From positions 1,220,249 to 1,259,784 of the forward strand of contig NZ_VEFS01000001.1 of the NCBI RefSeq assembly GCF_007679045.1: DNA of 39,536 bases, written 5' to 3'. This stretch comes from Microbacterium sp. BH-3-3-3 (GTDB lineage Bacteria; Actinomycetota; Actinomycetes; Actinomycetales; Microbacteriaceae). Position numbers and translations under genes: made by a program. The notes beneath the pieces are model-generated. The model worked only from the letters and a program-made list of their open reading frames with translations. It was not told the DNA's origin and searched no databases. Position 1 is the first letter of the stretch, and every line of letters begins with the position of its first letter. This document shows positions 39,384-39,536 of the stretch, piece by piece.

Positions 39384-39536
39384 ATGCATCTGTCACCCGC
39401 CGCCGTCGCGCCTCTCGCGCGGCGGCGGCGCCGTGCGTCCGAGCGGCGAGCGGTCGCTGGGACGCGGGCGGTCGCTGAGTCGCCAGCGGTCGCTGAGCCT
39501 GTCGAAGCGTCCGCGGGGGTCGCGGAACGGCGAGCG
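39384..39536 (+). CDS. 5' end of a gene after kdpC (possibly kdpD), cut by window edge
   Basis: An ATG at 39384 preceded by CAGGA opens a frame to the window end (51 codons). The visible peptide is Arg/Ala/Glu/Val-rich with the repeat-derived AVAEPVEAS. Sensor kinase kdpD usually follows kdpC, so this may be its N-terminus with a low-complexity extension, but none of the KdpD motifs are in view. GCGGTCGCTG is repeated three times between about 39450 and 39496. Confidence 0.45.
   Translation, partial: MHLSPAAVAPLARRRRRASERRAVAGTRAVAESPAVAEPVEASAGVAERRA
39491..39509. repeat. Dispersed hairpin repeat at the window end
   Basis: Arms CGCT and AGCG flank the same core GAGCCTGTCGA as in kdpB. The arm sequence differs from the other copies, yet the two arms still pair. 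Confidence 0.75.

Overview
The window reads as a chromosomal segment of a very GC-rich actinobacterium, most likely a Microbacteriaceae member close to Microbacterium. This is inferred from strong G/C third codon positions, frequent GTG starts, many leaderless promoters with a TANNNT -10 box, ArfB and kdpFABC of actinobacterial type, and the dispersed 'cctgagcctgtcgaagg' hairpin repeats. No rRNA, tRNA, CRISPR array, transposase or phage gene was seen.

Layout. 1-274 is a repeat-rich, gene-free stretch, followed on the minus strand by apt (275-799). 852-4512 is a glycan-assembly patch of three glycosyltransferases in two divergent units. 4607-7367 is a sugar-hydrolase unit: a GH13 alpha-glucosidase with a palindromic operator inside its promoter, then its probable LacI-family regulator. 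7398-9988 holds a DUF4190/septum-formation-type membrane protein and an AIF-like FAD reductase (both minus). 10096-11310 is an M20 amidohydrolase. 11457-14609 (minus) is a CUT1 sugar ABC importer with a binding protein and two permeases but no ATPase. A plus-strand zinc metallopeptidase (14797-15672) is separated by a 153-bp tandem repeat from a minus-strand copper-type operon (CopC, YcnI and a His-rich membrane protein, 16148-18152). A WS/DGAT acyltransferase (minus) and a GNAT acetyltransferase (plus) diverge from a 44-bp bidirectional promoter.

The most unusual locus is 20341-28865, a seven-gene plus-strand operon: MaoC-like hydratase, MHS-family acid transporter, second MaoC-like hydratase, TPP-dependent lyase/decarboxylase, family III CoA-transferase, HutC-type GntR regulator and FGGY kinase. 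It begins with a -35 box and a 24-bp near-palindrome made of three adjacent octamers, the central one (GTCTAGAC) an exact match to the HutC operator consensus. The genes fit uptake of an organic acid, CoA activation, hydration, TPP-dependent C-C cleavage and phosphorylation of a product. I do not recognise this combination as a described pathway and cannot name the substrate.

After it come a VanZ-RDD membrane protein and a serine hydrolase, diverging from another 44-bp promoter, then an APC-superfamily permease with a strong terminator, a PLDc_N small membrane protein and ArfB. A 439-bp intergenic region with two 67-bp palindromes and a helically phased repeat array leads into the potassium-uptake operon (small membrane ORF, kdpF, kdpA, kdpB, kdpC, and the 5' end of a further gene, possibly kdpD). 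kdpB carries an in-frame insertion of about 55 codons built from dispersed hairpin repeats. The same repeat family lies between the M20 and ABC genes, near the kdpB start and in the last gene. The heptamer GGATGCC and its complement are strikingly frequent throughout.
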